A stretch of DNA of 64,000 nucleotides from CAZSHG01 sp964606695 [NCBI: uncultured bacterium] (GCA_964606695.1 CAZSHG010000012.1:29015-93014), one strand, 5' to 3'; positions 1 to 11,024 are shown, counted from the first letter of the stretch. A program made the numbers and translations. Notes: generated by a model not told the origin, from the letters alone.

Positions 1-726
1 GCGTTTGAAATAACATCGGAAATGGGGAATTTCGCTCCTTTCTACAGGGGGAGCGCTGTATTTGAAATAAACCTTTTGTTTCATAATGGAACTATTGGGC
101 GGTTTTCAGCCGACTCGTCGATTTCTCTGGATACGGATAAATCCCTTTCACCCTATTACGACGCCCTCGCTTACGGAGAATACCAATATGCCGAGTCTGT
201 GCTGACGGCGATTTCAAATCGAGAAGATGGGAAGGATAAACTGCCATTAAGGTGGGAAAGTTCCGTCCGATTATCGGAAATAATGGATGATTCGACAATG
301 TGGGAAACCGGACTCAGGTTCATCGATTCGCTTATGAACGAAGAATCGGATCCAAACCTCAGGGTGTATAGGGGAGCCTTGTTATATCTGCTTGGACGAC
401 CGGAAGAAGCCAGAGAGGAATTGGAAAATGTCCTGCTCGTAAACCCGAATAACTTCTGGGCGATTTATGACCTCGCGCTCGTCGAATATGACCTTGGGAA
501 CAAGGAGAAGGCCGCGCAACTGTTCACTCGAACGAGAAAAATCAATGGAAGGATGTATCTGGCAGATTTGATGGCGGGCGTGATTTACGAGGAACTGGGG
601 CAAATCGATAAAGCGCTTGAAAGATACAATATTGCCATTAGGAACCTCGCGTTCAGGAATAGGGAAATCGATAGATGGATAGAGGAGTTGGAAGAGAAAA
701 AAAATATTGAAACCGACGGGGATTAA
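1..726 (+). CDS. TPR-repeat protein, 5' end outside window
   Basis: The frame is open from base 1 through an in-frame ATG at 22, so the gene begins upstream of the window and only its last 241 codons are visible. The C-terminal half has alternating helix pairs typical of tetratricopeptide repeats, for example the stretches around LGRPEEAREELENVL and LGQIDKALERYNIAI. This suggests a protein-interaction scaffold, but no catalytic motif is seen and the partner is unknown. The last codons overlap by 4 bp the end of the convergent M23 peptidase gene. The TPR fold is well supported; the function is not. Confidence 0.75.
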   Translation, partial: AFEITSEMGNFAPFYRGSAVFEINLLFHNGTIGRFSADSSISLDTDKSLSPYYDALAYGEYQYAESVLTAISNREDGKDKLPLRWESSVRLSEIMDDSTMWETGLRFIDSLMNEESDPNLRVYRGALLYLLGRPEEAREELENVLLVNPNNFWAIYDLALVEYDLGNKEKAAQLFTRTRKINGRMYLADLMAGVIYEELGQIDKALERYNIAIRNLAFRNREIDRWIEELEEKKNIETDGD

Positions 727-1625
727 TTTACCACAACATCTGGATAAAGATAACGTTTGGGATCGACGGCGTTGCCGGAAACTCGAACTTCGTAATGTAG
801 ATGAACGCCTGTCGTATAGCCGGTAGAGCCGCAGGTGGCTATTACATCGCCCCGTTTCACCTTTTGCCCCGGCCTGACCTTGATTTCATCGAGATGGCCG
901 TATCTGGTCTCGTAATAGATATGGTCCAGCTTGATTGTTTTTCCATAACCGTGATACCAGCCGGCAAACCTTACCCGTCCGTCGGCGGTCGCATAAACCG
1001 GAGTGCCTTTGGGAGCGCAGATGTCTATCCCTTCGTGCATTTTCCAGATGCCTGTAAAGGGGTCTAAACGCTTGCCGAAACCCGAACTGATGTAGCCCCT
1101 CATCGGCCTGATAGAAGGAGTATGCGCGAACCGTTTCTTATTCTTCTCAAATATGCCCCGGGCTTCGGTTATAGCCTCTCTTTCGGTTTCCGCGGCGTGG
1201 ATCAGGGAATCGAGACGATAGGTTATATCCCTCGATTTTGCCATAAGAAACGATTCCTCTTTATCGAACGGCAGTTGCGGGCCACCTATCCCATAAGCTA
1301 AATCCTTCGCGGAAACTGGGGGTAAATCCGCGAATTCCCTGACCTCACGGGATAAATGCGTGTATTGCGTAAGTGTCCTATCGAGTGAATCCACGAGAAC
1401 CGATATTCGTCCGAGCTGTGCCGCGAGTTTTTCATTTTCCGTCCGGGACGCCGAGGCATTGCTATGTTTCGACCACATGAAGATGTTGAAACCGAAAACG
1501 AGGAAATTGATTAGCAGAAATAGGCCAAACGCACCGAGAAACCATTTGAGTCGTTTGTCGGTTAGCGAAAAACGTTTGACACTGCCCGAATGGGGCGGAA
1601 CTATTTGGAAATTATACTTATCCAT
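723..1625 (-). CDS. M23 family metallopeptidase (membrane-anchored murein endopeptidase)
   Basis: This 300-residue protein has one membrane helix at about residues 28-50, a coiled-coil-like region at 60-165, and a LytM/M23 domain at about 190-295. The zinc-site residues are visible: H197 and D201 in HEGID, and H277 in the HLHYE motif, with H244 in RYGHL. The GSTGYTTG turn before HLHYE is typical of the family. M23 enzymes cut peptidoglycan cross-links in the periplasm; the intact motif set suggests an active enzyme rather than an EnvC-type activator. The ATG at 1625 follows a GAGG at good spacing. It is convergent with the TPR gene and divergent from the PAP2 gene. Confidence 0.9.
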   Translation of the reverse strand: MDKYNFQIVPPHSGSVKRFSLTDKRLKWFLGAFGLFLLINFLVFGFNIFMWSKHSNASASRTENEKLAAQLGRISVLVDSLDRTLTQYTHLSREVREFADLPPVSAKDLAYGIGGPQLPFDKEESFLMAKSRDITYRLDSLIHAAETEREAITEARGIFEKNKKRFAHTPSIRPMRGYISSGFGKRLDPFTGIWKMHEGIDICAPKGTPVYATADGRVRFAGWYHGYGKTIKLDHIYYETRYGHLDEIKVRPGQKVKRGDVIATCGSTGYTTGVHLHYEVRVSGNAVDPKRYLYPDVVVN

Positions 1626-1702
1626 TTTAACCTCAAATAATAGGGACTAAATTCAATATAGTCAAGGGAAAACTGCAGTCGAACAAGAAAAAATTGCTGG
1701 AC

Positions 1703-2644
1703 ATGTTCGGCATATCTACATATCATAATCCAATTATGGTAAAGACCGCGGAAACATCGACCTCGAAATACTCGCCCACGGATTTAGTCCTGTCGATATA
1801 TCTATCGCTGTCCGGGATATATATCGTTATATCCGGCCTTCTTGGGCGATTGGACGGATGGTGGAAGTTCGCAATCCATCACTTAGTATTATTAATCCTG
1901 ATTTTTGCCGTTTCAAGGATTAAAACAAAAAAGAGAAACCTGCTATCCTTCGTCAGATATTTATACCCCCTGTTTCTCTACGGTTCGATGTATCGAGAAA
2001 CACATGAAATCGACCAGGCGATATTCACCAAACCGCTCGATTACTTCTTCATCGTATGGGACAACCTGCTGTTTAATAGCCAGCCGTCGGTTGAATTTGC
2101 GAATTATCTCAATGCGCCGTGGTTCTCTGAGATAATGCACTTCTTTTATTTTTCCTATTTCTTCCTAATCGTTTGCCTTCCGCTAATCTATTGGATACGC
2201 AAGAATCCCGCCATGACCGAACGCCGGACTTTCGATTTGTCCTTTACCTATGTTATTTTCTACTCGATTTTTATTATCCTCCCCGTTCACGGGCCGCGAG
2301 TGGAATTTCCGCCTGCGGTGGATATCCCTCGAACCGGATTCTTTTTCGGCCCTTTTTTCGAAAGGCTTTTTATCGGTCTTCGGATTGCGGGAGCCGCTTT
2401 TCCCTCCAGTCATTGCGGAATTGCGGCCCTTGTAACCGGATTGTCGATTTACGATTTCAAGAAATTCTGGCCGGTGATCGCGTTATGCACTCTCGGAGTG
2501 TTCCTCGCTACAGTGTTTGGACGATTCCATTACGCGGTCGATGTGATATATGGCGGCGCTCTGGGATTATTATGCCTGATATTCACCGGACGTATTCATA
2601 GCTGGCTCCATCGAATAGGATACAAGGGCGTCGATTCCGCATGA
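1703..2644 (+). CDS. PAP2-superfamily membrane phosphatase
   Basis: A polytopic membrane protein with the C-terminal signature of type 2 phosphatidic acid phosphatases. It has PSSH at residues 234-237 and GRFHYAVD at about 273-280, where the two histidines form the catalytic pair. An HGPRVEFP motif near residue 196 resembles the PAP2_3/inositolphosphotransferase branch. The likely role is dephosphorylation or headgroup transfer on a lipid phosphate at the membrane; the substrate cannot be read. The start is uncertain: TTG 1694, ATG 1703 and ATG 1736 are all in frame and none has a clear ribosome site. The stop overlaps the CLC start (ATGA), so the two genes are probably translationally coupled. 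Confidence 0.85.
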   Translation: MFGISTYHNPIMVKTAETSTSKYSPTDLVLSIYLSLSGIYIVISGLLGRLDGWWKFAIHHLVLLILIFAVSRIKTKKRNLLSFVRYLYPLFLYGSMYRETHEIDQAIFTKPLDYFFIVWDNLLFNSQPSVEFANYLNAPWFSEIMHFFYFSYFFLIVCLPLIYWIRKNPAMTERRTFDLSFTYVIFYSIFIILPVHGPRVEFPPAVDIPRTGFFFGPFFERLFIGLRIAGAAFPSSHCGIAALVTGLSIYDFKKFWPVIALCTLGVFLATVFGRFHYAVDVIYGGALGLLCLIFTGRIHSWLHRIGYKGVDSA

Positions 2645-4395
2645 ATACCTGGAAGGAGAAAATATCCAGTTCAGATCCCCGGAACAGGGAAGGTTATATA
2701 AAACTGCTTTTTCTCTCCAACGTAGTCGGTATTCTGGCGGCAGTCGCGGCAATAGTGCTTCGCGCTACGATAGGATTCGCGCACAACGCCCTCTTTCTTG
2801 GGGAATTTTCTTTTACCAACGATCCAACGGCCTATATTGTTACAAACCGCGGCTATTATGTCGTGTTGCTTCCCATGATTGGGTTCTTGCTGACGGCGCT
2901 TCTGGGTAAGATAGCCCCGGAAACACGAAGCGCCGGAATCCCCGAGGTAATGGAAGCTATTATGAAAGACGGGGGTAAGATCCGGCCTCGAGTTGCGCCG
3001 ATAAAAGCGATCGCATCGGGTTTGACTATTGGTTCGGGCGGATCGGCCGGACGCGAAGGCCCGATCGTCCAGACGGCCGCAAGTTTGGCGTCCTCGGTGG
3101 GGCAGTTGTTCAAACTCCCGGCTTCCGATATGATAGTCCTCGTTAGTTGCGGTGCCGCGGGCGGGATAGCGGCTACATTCAACGCCCCGATTGCAGGCGC
3201 TCTCTTCGCAATCGAGCTTCTCCTTCCGCAACTTACGACCCTCAATGTGTTGCCCCTGTTTATGTCCACCGCCATCGCCGCCTTCATAGGGAGAAGCGTG
3301 CTGGGCAACAGCCCTTCTTTTAATATCCCCAGTTTCCACCTTCAATCGGGCTGGGAACTGATTTTTTACGCCGTTCTTGGAGTTGTATCGGCTATAGCCG
3401 CGGGAATTTTCGTGAAAACACTCGGCAGGTTCGATAGATTCTTCAACAGGGATAAATTCCCATCTTTCCTCAAACCGATTTCGGCCGGATTGCTCGTCGG
3501 TATAATTGGCCTGTGTTTCTGGGTTTTCTCCCCAACGGGACAATTCCATGTATTTGGTGTAGGCTACGATACGCTGTCCGATATTTTTCTGGGCGCGAGA
3601 CTGCCTCTGGGAGTTCTCCTTACGCTCGTTATCGCCAAGATAGCCGTAACTTCACTTACGATAGGCTCGGGCGGTTCGGGCGGGATTTTTGCGCCGTCGC
3701 TCTTTATTGGAGGAACAGTGGGGGCGGCGTTTGGAGTGATTGTTAACAGAATATGCCCCGCGGTAACCGCGGAACCCGCCGCATACGCCCTGGTAGGAAT
3801 GGCCGCCGTCACAGCCGGAACTACACGCGCGACACTCGCGGCCATAGTTATAATTTTCGAAATGACTCTGAACTACTCGATTATCCTGCCGCTCATGTTA
3901 GCCTCGGTTATCGCAGACGTAATCTTCTTTAAGGTATTCCACGAAAGCATTTACGACATGAAACTCCAGCCCAAAGGGATTCATGTCGATCTTGGGAGGA
4001 GTCTCGACTTGTCGAGGTTAATTCCCGCCGGCGAGGTTATGTCCACTCCGGTAATTGTCCTCGATTGGGATGAGACTTTACAGAGCGCCCTGCAAAGGTT
4101 CCGCGTCGATAAAATCCATTATTACCCGATTGTCAAAGATAATTTCCCCACGAAAATAATCGACCTCGGACGAGTCGATTACACTGTTCCGAAAGACACC
4201 CCAGTTCACGAGATAACCGATACCGAACCGATTCTGGTCGAGCCTAAAACACTCCTATACGATGTCATCGAACAGATGGACGACAGAGATCAGGGCGTCG
4301 CACTCGTTATAGAAAATAATAGACTTGTGGGAATAATTACACGTCGCGATATTATGCAGGGAATCGCCAGAAAACGCAATCTTCTCTTTACATAA
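2641..4395 (+). CDS. CLC-type chloride channel or H+/Cl- antiporter with C-terminal CBS pair
   Basis: This 584-residue protein shows the CLC selectivity motifs in order: RSAGIPEV near residue 97, GSGGSAGREGP at about 131-141 with the gating glutamate, and GGSGGIFAP near 345. About ten membrane helices precede a cytoplasmic tail from residue 450 with two CBS-like segments (VMSTPVIVLDWDETL and the part ending in LVGIITRRD). CBS pairs usually bind adenine nucleotides and tune transport. The second glutamate that separates antiporters from channels cannot be assigned by eye. The gene overlaps the PAP2 stop by 4 bp and ends 8 bp from the convergent heat-shock cluster, with no terminator visible. 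Confidence 0.93.
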   Translation: MNTWKEKISSSDPRNREGYIKLLFLSNVVGILAAVAAIVLRATIGFAHNALFLGEFSFTNDPTAYIVTNRGYYVVLLPMIGFLLTALLGKIAPETRSAGIPEVMEAIMKDGGKIRPRVAPIKAIASGLTIGSGGSAGREGPIVQTAASLASSVGQLFKLPASDMIVLVSCGAAGGIAATFNAPIAGALFAIELLLPQLTTLNVLPLFMSTAIAAFIGRSVLGNSPSFNIPSFHLQSGWELIFYAVLGVVSAIAAGIFVKTLGRFDRFFNRDKFPSFLKPISAGLLVGIIGLCFWVFSPTGQFHVFGVGYDTLSDIFLGARLPLGVLLTLVIAKIAVTSLTIGSGGSGGIFAPSLFIGGTVGAAFGVIVNRICPAVTAEPAAYALVGMAAVTAGTTRATLAAIVIIFEMTLNYSIILPLMLASVIADVIFFKVFHESIYDMKLQPKGIHVDLGRSLDLSRLIPAGEVMSTPVIVLDWDETLQSALQRFRVDKIHYYPIVKDNFPTKIIDLGRVDYTVPKDTPVHEITDTEPILVEPKTLLYDVIEQMDDRDQGVALVIENNRLVGIITRRDIMQGIARKRNLLFT

Positions 4396-4403
4396 CAGCC
4401 CCG

Positions 4404-4772
4404 CTAAAACCTGAGTCGGTCTTTATTCGTCACTGAGCCAATCATATAAAGGATGATGGTTATTACGAATAGAGCTACAATCGGCCCGCCGATTTTCCAG
4501 AAACCTCCGCCGTGAGCCATATACCATTGCCCAAGCTCTCTAAGCCCCTGAATCAAGAACGAAGCCACGAAGCTTATCAATAAATACTTGAGAATATGCC
4601 TGCCCACCGGCTCGAATGCGAGGATACCGGTGAGGATAATCAGGATGTCAATAATGAAATGATGTATTTTGGGATGAACATTCCCGCTGATGAGAACCTC
4701 AATAACGCCCACCCAGAAAGCGGCTATTACGAACTGAAGCCAGTAGATATGTATTTTTCTTCTTGCCATCAC
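4404..4772 (-). CDS. Small four-helix membrane protein coupled to dnaJ
   Basis: A 122-residue protein with a basic N-terminus (MMARRK) and about four hydrophobic helices. A histidine-containing stretch (HPKIHHFIID) lies before helix 2 and a conserved-looking LIQGLRELGQWYM sits after helix 3. I do not recognise the family; a weak resemblance to PsiE-like proteins is not enough to name it. Its ATG overlaps the dnaJ stop (ATGA), which makes it the last gene of the heat-shock transcript and suggests expression with dnaJ. It converges with the CLC gene across only 8 bp. Confidence 0.7.
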   Translation of the reverse strand: MMARRKIHIYWLQFVIAAFWVGVIEVLISGNVHPKIHHFIIDILIILTGILAFEPVGRHILKYLLISFVASFLIQGLRELGQWYMAHGGGFWKIGGPIVALFVITIILYMIGSVTNKDRLRF

Positions 4773-5884
4773 TCGAAAAGGTGTTTGATGCGTTCGAAGA
4801 ATCCTTCGCGGTCATTCTCGTTAGAATGTTCGCCCTCGAATTCTTTCAATTTTTCGAAGATCTGTTTCTCTTCGCGGGACAATTTTCGCGGCGTCCTGAC
4901 ATAAGCCGTTACGATCATATCGCCGTATCCGCCGTCGAGGTAAGGCATACCTTTCTTCTTTAGCCTGAATGACGTCCCAAATTGAGTTCCAGGCGGGATT
5001 TTGAGTTTCGCGGTTTTTCCATCGATTGTCGGCACCTCGATATCGTCGCCAAGCGCCGCCGTTGAAAAGCCTATAGGAAGATCGTAAAAAAGGTCCGCGC
5101 CCTTTCGCCTGAAAGTCTTGTGTTTCTTGGTCCTGATATATACGACCAGATCGCCGGGCGGGCCTCCCGAAATCCCGGCGTTACCCTTGCCGGGGACAAT
5201 ACGATAATTGCCGCTGTCCGCGCCCGCGGGAATCTCGACATCGAGTTTCTCCTCGACCTGGATTCGTCCCGTGCCGCCGCAGTTTTCGCAACTCTGATCG
5301 GTTATCTTGCCCGTCCCGTGGCAATCGGGGCAACTGGCGACCTGCGTGAAACTTCCCAGTAGAGTTGATCTCATCACATGTCTAACACCTCGACCATGGC
5401 ATGCCGGGCAGGTTCGAACGTCCGCGGAAGGGGGAGTTCCCGTGCCATTGCATTCATCGCAGGTTCCCATACGATAGTATTTAACCTCGCGTGTTGCCCC
5501 GGAGTAGAGTTCTTCCAACGTGAATTCAAGCTCTGACTGAATATTCTTGCCTTTAATCCGGCGGTTCCCGCGCCGCCCCATGGATGAACCCGTAATAACT
5601 TCCGTGAAAAGTCTCATAGCTTCCGACAGGCCGAAATCCATGAAATCGAAGCCCATACCTCCTCTGCTGTTCACGGAACCGAACATATCGTATTGTTGCC
5701 GCTTTTCCGGGTCAGATAGAATCGCATAAGCCTCCGAGACCTCTTTGAAACGGACTTCTGCCGTGGAATCGTCCGGGTTCGCGTCTGGATGGTATTGTTT
5801 GGCCTTCACGCGATAGGCGCGTTTGATTTCCTCGGCACTCGCCTGCCGGGAGACTTCGAGTATTTCGTATGGATCTATCTTCAA
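4769..5884 (-). CDS. dnaJ: Chaperone DnaJ
   Basis: A 371-residue class I J-protein. The J domain occupies residues 1-68 with the HPD triad at 32-34, which stimulates DnaK ATPase. A short G/F-type linker follows (GGMGFDFMDFG), then four CxxCxGxG zinc repeats (CDECNGTG, CPACHGRG, CPDCHGTG, CENCGGTG) and the substrate-binding C-terminal domains. The linker is less Gly/Phe-rich than in E. coli DnaJ. It overlaps grpE upstream by 4 bp and the small membrane protein downstream by 4 bp. The partner gene dnaK, often found between grpE and dnaJ, is absent here. Confidence 0.97.
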   Translation of the reverse strand: MKIDPYEILEVSRQASAEEIKRAYRVKAKQYHPDANPDDSTAEVRFKEVSEAYAILSDPEKRQQYDMFGSVNSRGGMGFDFMDFGLSEAMRLFTEVITGSSMGRRGNRRIKGKNIQSELEFTLEELYSGATREVKYYRMGTCDECNGTGTPPSADVRTCPACHGRGVRHVMRSTLLGSFTQVASCPDCHGTGKITDQSCENCGGTGRIQVEEKLDVEIPAGADSGNYRIVPGKGNAGISGGPPGDLVVYIRTKKHKTFRRKGADLFYDLPIGFSTAALGDDIEVPTIDGKTAKLKIPPGTQFGTSFRLKKKGMPYLDGGYGDMIVTAYVRTPRKLSREEKQIFEKLKEFEGEHSNENDREGFFERIKHLFE

Positions 5885-6423
5885 GATTCTTCGTCTTGCG
5901 TTTTACCGACGATAACCCTCGCGGGGCGAACCAAACGGTCGCCGCGTTTATATCCCTTCTGGATTACCTCAACTACCTTTTCATCCTCTTCGCAGGGAAT
6001 TACGCTCACAGCCTCGTGGACGTTGGGATCGAAACATTCCCCAACAGGGCAGATTTCGATTATCTTTTCCGCCTCGAGCAGGTCCTGAAGTTGTTTGTAT
6101 ATCAACTCCACGCCCTCGATTACCGTTTCCTTATCGACCTCGTCTTTCATCGATTCCAGCGCCCTTTCGAAATTGTCCAGAATACTGAGAACTCTATGTA
6201 GGAGCGCATCCTGTGCCGCACTAACCATCTCGTCGAATATTCGATTTTGGCGCTTCTTATAATTATCGAATTCCGCGGCGAGGCGAAGATACTTATCCTT
6301 GTATTCCTCCGCTTCTTTTCGATATTCCTCGATTTCTGCGAGAATGTTGTCATCTTCTACACCCTCTGTTTCACGGATTTCCGGATCGGGTTCAGCCTTT
6401 TTCCTATTCTCTTTTCTATCCAA
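5881..6423 (-). CDS. grpE: Nucleotide exchange factor GrpE
   Basis: A 180-residue protein with a charged disordered N-terminus, a long coiled coil (about residues 30-85, EYKDKYLRLAAEFDNYKKR) and a C-terminal beta domain ending in VRPARVIVG, the usual GrpE signature. GrpE releases ADP from DnaK. The start is a TTG at 6423, supported by a GGAGG five bases upstream; no ATG fits better. It lies 14 bp after hrcA and overlaps dnaJ by 4 bp. Confidence 0.95.
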   Translation of the reverse strand: MDRKENRKKAEPDPEIRETEGVEDDNILAEIEEYRKEAEEYKDKYLRLAAEFDNYKKRQNRIFDEMVSAAQDALLHRVLSILDNFERALESMKDEVDKETVIEGVELIYKQLQDLLEAEKIIEICPVGECFDPNVHEAVSVIPCEEDEKVVEVIQKGYKRGDRLVRPARVIVGKTQDEES

Positions 6424-6437
6424 AGTTACCTCCAGTT

Positions 6438-7448
6438 TTAACCGAATGCCTTACTCAGTGATTTACACGCGTATGACAGAACACTTATTGTCCGCGAATA
6501 GTCCATCCTGGGCGGCCCCACTATACTTGCCACGCCGCAATCGTCGCCGATGTCATATCTGCCGCAGACTATGGCGACGCCGTCTATCGCCCTGCTAATA
6601 CGAACTCCCGATAGCGTCCCCGGGCCGAGAACGGATACCGCATTCACAAGGTCCGAGGGATACTCGATAAGGTTCATTACCGACCGTAGGCGTTCGTGGT
6701 CTTTGAATTCCGGTTGATCGAGCAGTTCGATAGTGCCGTGATAATGAAGCCTTTCGCCCAGAGCGTATCTGAAAATACCGTCAGCTAAATCCACGAGGTT
6801 CATAATGAAAGAATCCCGCAGGGCGAGAACGTCTTCGAGCCTGTCCCGAATCGTTTGTCTAATTTCTCCAAGTGTTAGTCCCGCCAGTCGCTCGTTTATT
6901 AGCGAAACGACATGTCTGAATCTTCTTCTGTCGATTTCTCGGTCAACGTCCAGGACGAGGCTCCGCGATACTCCGTTTGTCATTGTTATTATCAGAGCGA
7001 CTCGTCCAGCGCCTAAATAATGCGCATCGATGTTGTATAATCTGAAATCGCCGCCGACGGGCGAGACGATAATTCCAAGCTGGTGAGTTAGCTTTGCCAG
7101 CACTCGCGCCATGCTCTCCAACGTCTCGAAGAAATCCCTGCCGCCCCTTTCAATAATCGAATTAATAACGTCAATTTCGCCTTCGGCAAGGGCGGGTATT
7201 TCCATTAAATTATCGACGTAAAACCTGTAGCCGCTGTCCGTAGGCACTCTGCCGGCACTTGTATGCGGTTTTCTAACGAGACTGATTTCCTCCAGTCTCG
7301 CCAGAATATTACGCACCGTAGCCGACGATAATCGAACCGGAATCAATCTCGCAATCGTAGAACTGCCGACAGGAGTTGCCGTTCTTATGTGCTCTTCCAC
7401 GAGAGCCTTCAGGACAAATTCCTGCCTATTTGTGATTTCGATTCTCAT
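6438..7448 (-). CDS. hrcA: Heat-inducible transcription repressor HrcA
   Basis: A 336-residue repressor of class I heat-shock genes. It has an N-terminal winged helix (residues about 1-75, including LSSATVRNILARLEE and PHTSAGRVPTDSGYRFYVD, both family hallmarks) and a GAF-like core ending in the conserved GPPRMDYSRTISVL. HrcA binds CIRCE and is kept active by GroEL, giving feedback control. The ATG at 7446-7448 is preferred over an upstream in-frame TTG at 7458-7460; neither has a recognisable ribosome site. It begins just after the hairpin downstream of groEL, so it is probably expressed by read-through from the CIRCE-controlled promoter. Confidence 0.96.
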   Translation of the reverse strand: MRIEITNRQEFVLKALVEEHIRTATPVGSSTIARLIPVRLSSATVRNILARLEEISLVRKPHTSAGRVPTDSGYRFYVDNLMEIPALAEGEIDVINSIIERGGRDFFETLESMARVLAKLTHQLGIIVSPVGGDFRLYNIDAHYLGAGRVALIITMTNGVSRSLVLDVDREIDRRRFRHVVSLINERLAGLTLGEIRQTIRDRLEDVLALRDSFIMNLVDLADGIFRYALGERLHYHGTIELLDQPEFKDHERLRSVMNLIEYPSDLVNAVSVLGPGTLSGVRISRAIDGVAIVCGRYDIGDDCGVASIVGPPRMDYSRTISVLSYACKSLSKAFG

Positions 7449-7461
7449 AAATAAAATCAAA

Positions 7462-7485
7462 AAGGGGGGAAGCCCCCCCCTTTAT
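7462..7485 (-). terminator. G/C hairpin between groEL and hrcA, likely partial terminator
   Basis: On the minus strand an AAAGGGGGG run pairs with CCCCCCTTT across a short loop and is followed by TTTTTGATTTTATTT. This has the form of a Rho-independent terminator just after the groEL stop at 7492. hrcA starts 14 bases beyond it and no separate promoter is visible, so it probably attenuates rather than ends transcription. Confidence 0.7.
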
Positions 7486-7491
7486 CGAGGA

Positions 7492-9425
<1,934 letters not shown>

Positions 9426-9486
9426 CTTTCCTCCTTCGTTTTGCTTTTTGCGTTAGTTATTGGTTATCAATAAGTTACAAGTTAGC

Positions 9487-9513
9487 TTAGCACTCTCACA
9501 AGACGAGTGCCAA
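9487..9513 (-). promoter_or_regulatory. CIRCE operator (HrcA binding site)
   Basis: TTAGCACTC, a 9-base spacer and GAGTGCCAA form the class I heat-shock inverted repeat (consensus TTAGCACTC-N9-GAGTGCTAA), with one mismatch in the second arm. It lies 62 bp upstream of groES, and hrcA is in the same cluster, so autoregulation is expected. Confidence 0.96.
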
Positions 9514-9524
9514 AAATCGGGTTC

Positions 9525-9552
9525 AATATATATACGTTCCCGATTTTCGCAA
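9525..9552 (-). promoter_or_regulatory. Putative housekeeping promoter of the groES cluster
   Basis: Reading the minus strand, TTGCGA (9552-9547), a 16-base spacer and TATATT (9530-9525) match a sigma-70-type promoter. The predicted transcription start falls just before the CIRCE, where HrcA would block initiation. Confidence 0.6.
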
Positions 9553-9708
9553 GGTTTTATTTATTTTTTTTTATTTGTCAAAGACGATAACCTTCGCTAC
9601 GGTTTTGTCGCCACCTTTCGGAGAACCTTAATTAAGAAGATAGCCCGTAACAAACAAAACCCTTGATTTTAGGCGCTATTACATATAATTTGGCAGTGCG
9701 GTTAAATT

Positions 9709-10956
9709 ATGAAATCTAAGCTTAGATATTATCTTTTTTCAACTTTATTTATACTCTCCGCGGTGGCCTTCTTCTCTGGTGCCGATTGGACGGAGGTCAC
9801 GGCGAATCCTTACGCCCTGATTTTTTTCATAGCGCTTTTCCTCGGAAGCACTTTCCTGCATATCGATATTGGCCAGAATAACCTGTTGACCCTGAACGAC
9901 GCCGTAGGATTCGCGGCACTACTCTCTTTCGGTCCGACGTTCGGGGCGGCCGTATTTACGGTAGGGATGATATTCCATATATTATACCAGCGCAGGAAGG
10001 TGTTCCGAAGGATAGTCTTCCTTTCGGTGGGCATTACCGAGTTCTACATCACAGGCTGGGTATATTTCGACGTCCTCGGCGGAACGCGCGGCGTAAGCGG
10101 CGGCTGGCGAGATGTTTTATATGCATTGATTGCCGGAATTGTCCTCTGGCTTACGGACAGGGTTTGCGCTTTCGCTATCCTCGAATCCGCCGGTATCGAG
10201 AGGATATCCAGATTCTTCAATAAACTCAAACCCTTTGCGATGAGTTTGCCCCCTCTTTATATCTGGGGAACGGCGCTGGCTTTCGTTTTCAAGAATTCGG
10301 GTTACGTTTTCGCGGTGATTTTCATTATTCCGCTTTTACTTATATACGCTTATTTCCGAAGCCAGAAAGCTTATCAGGACGCGCTTCATGAGGCGATCTT
10401 CTCCCTGGCTAAGACCATCGACGCCCGCGACGCATACACCGCCGAGCATTCGGAATCCGTCGCGAAAAACGCCAGACAAATCGCCCGGAAAATAGGCATA
10501 TCGGAAGAGGAAGCCAATACGATTTACAACATATCGCTACTTCACGATATCGGTAAAGTGGGTATCCGGGATAATATCCTCCTTAAAAAAGGCCCTCTCG
10601 ACGACGAGGAATGGAAGCTGATGCGTAACCATACCGTAATCGGCGCTGAATTAGTAGCCGATTTGAGGTTTCTCCCCGGATCCGCCGATGCTATTCGCTA
10701 TCATCATGAGCGCTGGGACGGCAAGGGTTATCCTGAGGGATTAACCGGGGAAAATATACCGTTGTGGGCGAGAATAATTGCTATTTGCGACGCATGGGAT
10801 GCCATGCGAACCGACAGACCGTATCGAAAAGCCCTTTCCGTGGAACGCGCTATGGACGAAATTAAGAAGGGAAGTGGGACGCAATTCGATCCTTCATTAG
10901 TCGATACCGCTCTGGCGGTTTTCCTCGAAGAAAAGAAAGAACCGAAAGAAGAATAG
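9709..10956 (+). CDS. Membrane-bound HD-GYP domain protein (likely c-di-GMP phosphodiesterase)
   Basis: Residues 1-215 form about six to seven membrane helices of an unassigned sensory region. Residues 220-410 are an HD-GYP domain with HD at 279-280 (LLHDIGKVGI), HH at 332-333 and GKGYPEG at 338-344. HD-GYP enzymes hydrolyse cyclic di-GMP, and the motif set looks intact. The GYP residues are exact. The gene stands alone between the divergent groES promoter and a bidirectional terminator. No input signal can be inferred. Confidence 0.9.
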   Translation: MKSKLRYYLFSTLFILSAVAFFSGADWTEVTANPYALIFFIALFLGSTFLHIDIGQNNLLTLNDAVGFAALLSFGPTFGAAVFTVGMIFHILYQRRKVFRRIVFLSVGITEFYITGWVYFDVLGGTRGVSGGWRDVLYALIAGIVLWLTDRVCAFAILESAGIERISRFFNKLKPFAMSLPPLYIWGTALAFVFKNSGYVFAVIFIIPLLLIYAYFRSQKAYQDALHEAIFSLAKTIDARDAYTAEHSESVAKNARQIARKIGISEEEANTIYNISLLHDIGKVGIRDNILLKKGPLDDEEWKLMRNHTVIGAELVADLRFLPGSADAIRYHHERWDGKGYPEGLTGENIPLWARIIAICDAWDAMRTDRPYRKALSVERAMDEIKKGSGTQFDPSLVDTALAVFLEEKKEPKEE

Positions 10957-10975
10957 ACTTGCTATCATATAAGCC

Positions 10976-11002
10976 AAAAAGGCGGCCCTAAAGCCGCCTT
11001 TT
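10976..11002. terminator. Bidirectional Rho-independent terminator
   Basis: AAAAAGGCGGC and GCCGCCTTTT form a stem with a six-base loop, with an A-tract on the left and a T-tract on the right. It lies between the convergent HD-GYP gene and the PorV/OmpA fusion gene and can serve both. Confidence 0.9.
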
Positions 11003-11024
11003 CTTTTGCTATATGCCGTAGTGG

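Noticed and set aside
2671-3549. 292-codon open frame opposite the CLC gene
   Set aside because: Antisense shadow; composition lacks any protein-family pattern.
9690-9708. TTGGCAGTGCGGTTAAAT before the HD-GYP gene as a sigma-54 promoter
   Set aside because: The -24-like TGGCA is present but the -12 GC is missing.
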